64,000 nucleotides of DNA. It comes from Amorphochlora amoebiformis. Lineage: Eukaryota; Cercozoa; Chlorarachniophyceae. Position numbers and translations under genes: made by a program. The notes beneath the pieces were generated by a model. That model saw nothing but the letters and a program-made list of their open reading frames with translations, made no database searches and had not been told where the DNA came from. Of this stretch, positions 1-64,000 are shown in pieces; within the stretch, counting starts at the first letter, position 1, and every line of letters begins with the position of its first letter. The DNA lies in assembly GCA_054601695.1 (NCBI GenBank), contig BAAHQB010000067.1, positions 766,507 through 830,506 of the forward strand. Direction: 5' to 3'.

Positions 1-5
1 TATAC

Positions 6-63
<58 letters not shown>

Positions 64-102
64 ATATGATATATATATACATATAATACACATCTATTGT
101 AG
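1..102. repeat. (TA)n microsatellite at the window edge
   Basis: Almost pure TA dinucleotide, probably the end of an intron, because an acceptor-like AG at 101-102 opens the first candidate exon of the next gene. Confidence 0.8.
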
Positions 103-2334
<2,232 letters not shown>

Positions 2335-2888
2335 CACAGTACCAGCTATATGTCAGTACGGTAGAAGTTGTCTAGTTTGACAGTGAACAAATGTTATCGT
2401 TACCATCATCGCCATCACTGCTATCACTCTAGTCACTCTAAATACTAGCTCGATCTGGTGGCTGGACTCTGTAGTCAATAACAACCGAGACCGTCAGACT
2501 CACCCTAACGAACTCTACCTAGGAACTAGACTAGAAGACATATATATAACTAGTAGAACTTGGAACTTCTGGATGTGATATATAGATCTCTAGGATCTAG
2601 TCAACTGCGCTAGTAATAGTCTAGTTAAGCTAGGACATCAAAGAGATCTAGATCGATGTCAAGCTTTTTTCTAGTCTTGTGAGAACTCATAACTTGCTAG
2701 ATCATCTGAGCTCAAGACTAGATAGATGATCATGCATCATGGCCAATAGCAACGCATAACGTCTAGAACGTTCTAGACTTAGGATAATTAGATAATCTAG
2801 TAAAGCCTGAGCTATAGGTAGACTAGATTTAGAAGACCCAGCGAATACAGCTGCCCCACAAGGCCGCTACATACGATTTTTCCAACCG
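2335..2888. other. Intergenic region rich in CTAG
   Basis: Spacer between two convergent gene 3' ends (membrane protein on +, tepsin-like gene on -). I count 19 CTAG tetranucleotides between about 2425 and 2826, against fewer than 2 expected by chance; many are TCTAGA or ACTAGA. There is almost no TA microsatellite. No gene or poly(A) signal is assigned. Confidence 0.7.
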
Positions 2889-8024
<5,136 letters not shown>

Positions 8025-8245
8025 TTCTTCCCTCTGTTCAGTCTGAAAAGGCGTTTTGCGCGCAGGGTACAGGCGAGACGGTCAGTCTGGGGCTATGACG
8101 AAGGCGTCGAGCTTTGGCCGGGTGCGAAAAGATCTGAAATAATTCGCCAAAACTTCGGGTGCTGAGCTGGAAAGGCCGTAAGTACCTGGCTGTCTCCCCC
8201 CCCTCTTCCCCCCCCCCCCGATCCCAACAAACCCATCCGTCGAAA
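8025..8245. promoter_or_regulatory. Shared divergent promoter region
   Basis: The start codons of the tepsin-like gene (-) and the J-protein gene (+) are 221 bp apart, head to head, with no TA microsatellite between them. The interval holds a C-rich block (8196-8220) just upstream of the J-protein ATG. It must contain both 5' untranslated regions and a bidirectional or overlapping promoter. No TATA box is assigned. Confidence 0.6.
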
Positions 8246-28918
<20,673 letters not shown>

Positions 28919-28948
28919 CGTAGATCCACTTTGGGTTCCGGAGTGCAC

Positions 28949-29720
28949 GTGCTCTGGTCTAGCTAATTAGACTATTATTAGAGGTTTATATGAAAAGAAT
29001 TGCCTTAAAAAACACACCATGAGATGAGAATCATGAGAGTCTCAAGAGACGTCCAGAATGCCAGATGCTGGGAGGCATGGTTTCCAGTCTCAGTCACACC
29101 ATACACACAGAATATGGGTGCCAATCGACCACTCAAATCATCTAAGTTTTCCAGGTTTCAATTATTCTTCGAATAAAAAGTATTGAAAACCACACTACGC
29201 TGCATTGGGGTACTATATGTGGAGAAGCCGAATCAGAAATATATTAGGTCGGTATCTCGGTATGGATGATGCATAACTTGAAGAGATATTCCTAGAATAT
29301 AGATACATTGTATTACGATATGTACAAGATGCAGTATTATGCCAAATTACCATTTTCTGATATCGGGTCTAAACCTCGGCATCAATGCCATGGATTCTAC
29401 TAAAGTACTAGATCTGGATCATATATCACATGCATAGTCGTCTAGTATGTGTAAAATTGTATTTATTATTATTCTAGTTATTAATAAATTGGATATATGC
29501 TAGATACTCTAGAGACTAGGGAACTATCTAGACTATACAGGCTATACTAGTATAGCTAGTGGAGAGAAATACTAAAGTACTTAACTAATATCTACAAATT
29601 TATACTCCGACCGGTCTCTAGATAACTTAGATGACTACTAGAACCATTAGAAGTAGCTCAGTAGCTAGATCGTGTCTAAGTACTAGAAGTAGTATATATA
29701 TCGCGCGGTAGCGCGCGCGC

Positions 29721-29761
<41 letters not shown>

Positions 29762-30381
29762 TATATCTAGAGTTAGTTACCTAGGTTCTAGAGGTTACTA
29801 GAGTTACCTACTAGCCTAGGTTACCCTAGTACCTAACGCCTACAATTATTCTAGCGTATATAGTTATTCATCTATAGTTTATGTTTTATACTAACTAGTT
29901 GTAATTAGATAGACTAGTAGAGTGAACAGTGGCACTGAACACTATGACCTAGATGACCTGGTATTGACGTAACTTTCTAGAACTTTAGATTATATCCTAG
30001 ATATCTAGTATATAATTGTATTCTAGAGCGCGTATTCTAGATTGTCTAGATTCTAGAGATTCTAGAGAGATTGTACTACTGCTTAGAAGTTAGAATTATA
30101 GTTACTAGATATCTATATATATATATACTCAGATACTCTAGATACTAGTTATAGTATCAGGCATTTCCAATTTGATTTATATTATGATAGATGTATATAC
30201 TCTAGATACCATTGGATTTGCCACGGAAACAAGAATAGGGTCTTGCTTTTATATATTCTCGAAATTAACGCAAACTCTAGAAACTCGCCGCAAGGTATAC
30301 ATCTCTTAAAAATTATCTCGCTCTATAACTCTTATGTTTCTGGATTTTCTGCAACTCACACCCAATCGGATCGCACTTCGC
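28949..30381. other. Intergenic region, CTAG-rich
   Basis: Lies between the 5' side of the UROD-like gene and the 3' end of the DD3-3 gene (both -). I count about 36 CTAG sites between 29408 and 30205, where about 3 are expected. A GCGCGCGCGCG run meets (TA)n at 29702-29752. No gene is recognised. 28949-29400 is unremarkable unique DNA that should hold the UROD promoter. Confidence 0.7.
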
Positions 30382-36160
<5,779 letters not shown>

Positions 36161-36220
36161 GATGCTTTGTATGATATCGATCGCAGTCTAATGTGTAAAC
36201 CCTCAAAGATAGGCTGAGAT

Positions 36221-36240
36221 AGCGAACGTTCACGTTCGCT
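36221..36240. promoter_or_regulatory. Perfect inverted repeat upstream of the DD3-3 gene
   Basis: AGCGAACG-TTCA-CGTTCGCT: 8-bp arms and a 4-base loop, 61 bp upstream of the DD3-3 start codon. Likely a transcription-factor site or 5'UTR hairpin; function inferred from position only. Confidence 0.4.
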
Positions 36241-36760
36241 CGTGATCTGTCCAGTGGAATCTCCGTGTTCGGGGATAAAGAGTAACCGCAAGTGTGCCTG
36301 GAGTCGAAACCGTCTATTATTTTTCCTGTTTCAAAATCTTGATTAATAAATAGTCTAATACTCTCAAAGAATAGTTTTCATTGAGTCTAATATTAATCAC
36401 TCTAATGTTCAATTCTAAAAGTAAAAACAACGATTATTCTAAAAGCTCAATTTTCTAAAAGTTAAAGACAACAAAATTCAATTATTATTCGTAAGTTAAA
36501 CATTCACCTTATTTGCTTTTATTTCTCCAATAACTTAGTAACTTCATCGAGATTTGGAGTCGATGGGAAGATGGGAGACTATAGAGAGGATGGGAGACTG
36601 TATACTATAGTGTATAGACATGAAGGGTCGAACTTCCCCCGTTGTCGTATGACATATTTAGTATACATAAGTTAATAACTGGACATATAAACCGTAACAT
36701 GTATTTTTCAGAATATTTATAATGTATACATAGCTATATACTACAGTATACAGTGTACTA
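36241..36760. other. Unique AT-rich intergenic DNA
   Basis: Upstream of the DD3-3 gene. AT-rich with a recurring TTCTAAAAG motif (about 36411, 36436, 36452). No gene is seen. Confidence 0.5.
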
Positions 36761-38560
<1,800 letters not shown>

Positions 38561-38621
38561 CAAACCCAAGTTAGAAACCTCCCCTTCCCACAAAAAAAAA
38601 CCCTTCCCACAAAAAAAAAAA

Positions 38622-38669
38622 CCGACCTTCGGGTTATGAGCCCGACGCGCTCGGCTTCGCTGCGTCGCA
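38622..38669 (-). pseudogene. Truncated tRNA-Met copy
   Basis: 48 nt matching the 5' half of the nearby tRNA-Met, through the D arm and the anticodon arm with CAT, ending after AGGTCGG. The T arm and 3' acceptor strand are missing and are replaced by a T run on this strand. The D stem carries changes. A sequence of about 19 bp (TTTTTTTTTGTGGGAAGGG) is repeated twice just beyond the break. Confidence 0.75.
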
Positions 38670-38741
38670 TGAAAACAATTCTCCCTGGAAGTTGTCAAAC
38701 CCTCCTCGGTTACACCGTAGCTGGACTATGGGAAGGCAAAA

Positions 38742-38814
38742 TTGCGACGGGTAGGATCGAACTACCGACCTTCGGGATATGAGCCCGACGCGCTTCCGGC
38801 TGCGCCACGTCGCA
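38742..38814 (-). tRNA. tRNA-Met (CAT), intron-less
   Basis: 73 nt folding as a full cloverleaf: acceptor TGCGACG/CGTCGCA with discriminator A; D stem GCGC/GCGC; anticodon stem TCGGG/CCCGA around loop CTCATAT, anticodon CAT; T stem GGTAG/CTACC with loop TTCGATC. The TTCGA loop fits an elongator tRNA-Met rather than a eukaryotic initiator, although the three G-C pairs next to the anticodon loop are initiator-like. It is in the divergent spacer upstream of the eIF2-alpha kinase gene. Confidence 0.92.
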
Positions 38815-38942
38815 TGAAAATTTTCTTCTCATAATTCTCACGGCGTCCGCTCCACGGAGATTCGATTCGACTGCGGGCATTTTCCCGGGAAGGTTCCCCA
38901 TGAGATTCGATTTCTTGTGAGAGATCACGGTGTCACGTAAAG

Positions 38943-38975
38943 TCGGCGTTACGTAGCGTTACGTAGCGTTACATC
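38943..38975. promoter_or_regulatory. Tandem GCGTTACGTA repeats upstream of the kinase gene
   Basis: Three consecutive GCGTTAC units, two followed by the TACGTA palindrome, about 130-160 bp upstream of the kinase start. TCACGTAAA occurs on both sides (about 38932 and 38985). A plausible promoter element cluster, inferred from position and repetition. Confidence 0.4.
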
Positions 38976-39105
38976 ACGGCAGTATCACGTAAAATAAAGG
39001 ATAAATAATTTCTCGGTTGTGCACTCCCGGTTGTCTTGGAAGGTACGGGAAGAATTGTCGTTAAGATGGCTCCTTGATGTGCCCTTCGGCATTCGAGTGG
39101 CTGAT

Positions 39106-63871
<24,766 letters not shown>

Positions 63872-63908
63872 GTATAAGATTACACGTGTATATGTATACA
63901 CATTCACA

Positions 63909-63945
<37 letters not shown>

Positions 63946-64000
63946 TATGTATATCTAAATGTATATTTACTGTATAAGATTACACGTGTATACATTCAAG

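Noticed and set aside
28919-28948. Earlier GTG start of the UROD-like protein at 28948
   Set aside because: The first codon is GTG; the ATG at 28918 gives a better N-terminus with a hydrophobic start.

Overview
This is nuclear DNA of a unicellular eukaryote. It has GT-AG spliceosomal introns, very small exons, TTAGGG/CCCTAA telomere-type arrays, a nuclear-type tRNA-Met, and only eukaryotic gene families. The species cannot be named. The TTAGGG unit argues against land plants and Apicomplexa. A heme-pathway protein with a presequence-like N-terminus hints at a plastid or mitochondrial target, but does not prove an alga. About 90% of the window is non-coding, mostly (TA)n microsatellite inside introns; nearly all Tyr/Ile, Cys/Val and poly-Asn reading frames are repeat artefacts.

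I rebuilt six protein genes by chaining exons whose splice phases all agree. (1) 103-2334 (+): 3' end of an unrecognised membrane protein. (2) 2889-8024 (-): a 775-residue, 13-exon ENTH/VHS adaptor of the tepsin/MTV1 type (AP-4 accessory protein), with an inserted SH3-like domain and four AP-4-ear-type peptides. (3) 8246-15555 (+): a 347-residue, 12-exon J-domain membrane protein, head to head with gene 2 across 221 bp. (4) about 17718-28918 (-): a uroporphyrinogen decarboxylase (UROD) homologue, at least 17 exons, with two catalytic positions changed. (5) 30382-36160 (-): a 714-residue, 17-exon DD3-3 family protein. (6) 39106-63871 and beyond (+): a GCN2-type eIF2-alpha kinase, RWD plus kinase domain, at least 35 exons over 24.8 kb with only about 2 kb coding. 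A tRNA-Met(CAT) and a truncated copy lie between genes 5 and 6.

The most striking structure is what I call exon echoes. Beside many exons, separated only by (TA)n, sit one to three direct copies of part of the exon together with its splice junction. The copies range from near-identical to badly decayed. Some introns also carry interstitial telomeric repeats (12.8-13.5, 46.2-47.1, 49.4-49.9 and 61.3-61.5 kb), purine/pyrimidine strand-asymmetric tracts (11.5-12.3, 25.0-25.6, 40.0-40.6 and 55.5-56.6 kb) and a 1.2-kb (AAT)n array. Introns of 35-80 nt coexist with introns over 2 kb in the same genes. Intergenic DNA has a different signature: strong excess of CTAG (2.4-2.8 and 29.4-30.2 kb).

The genes are housekeeping and do not form a pathway: vesicle coat adaptor, membrane J-protein, heme synthesis, DD3-3 membrane/secretory protein, and translational stress kinase.
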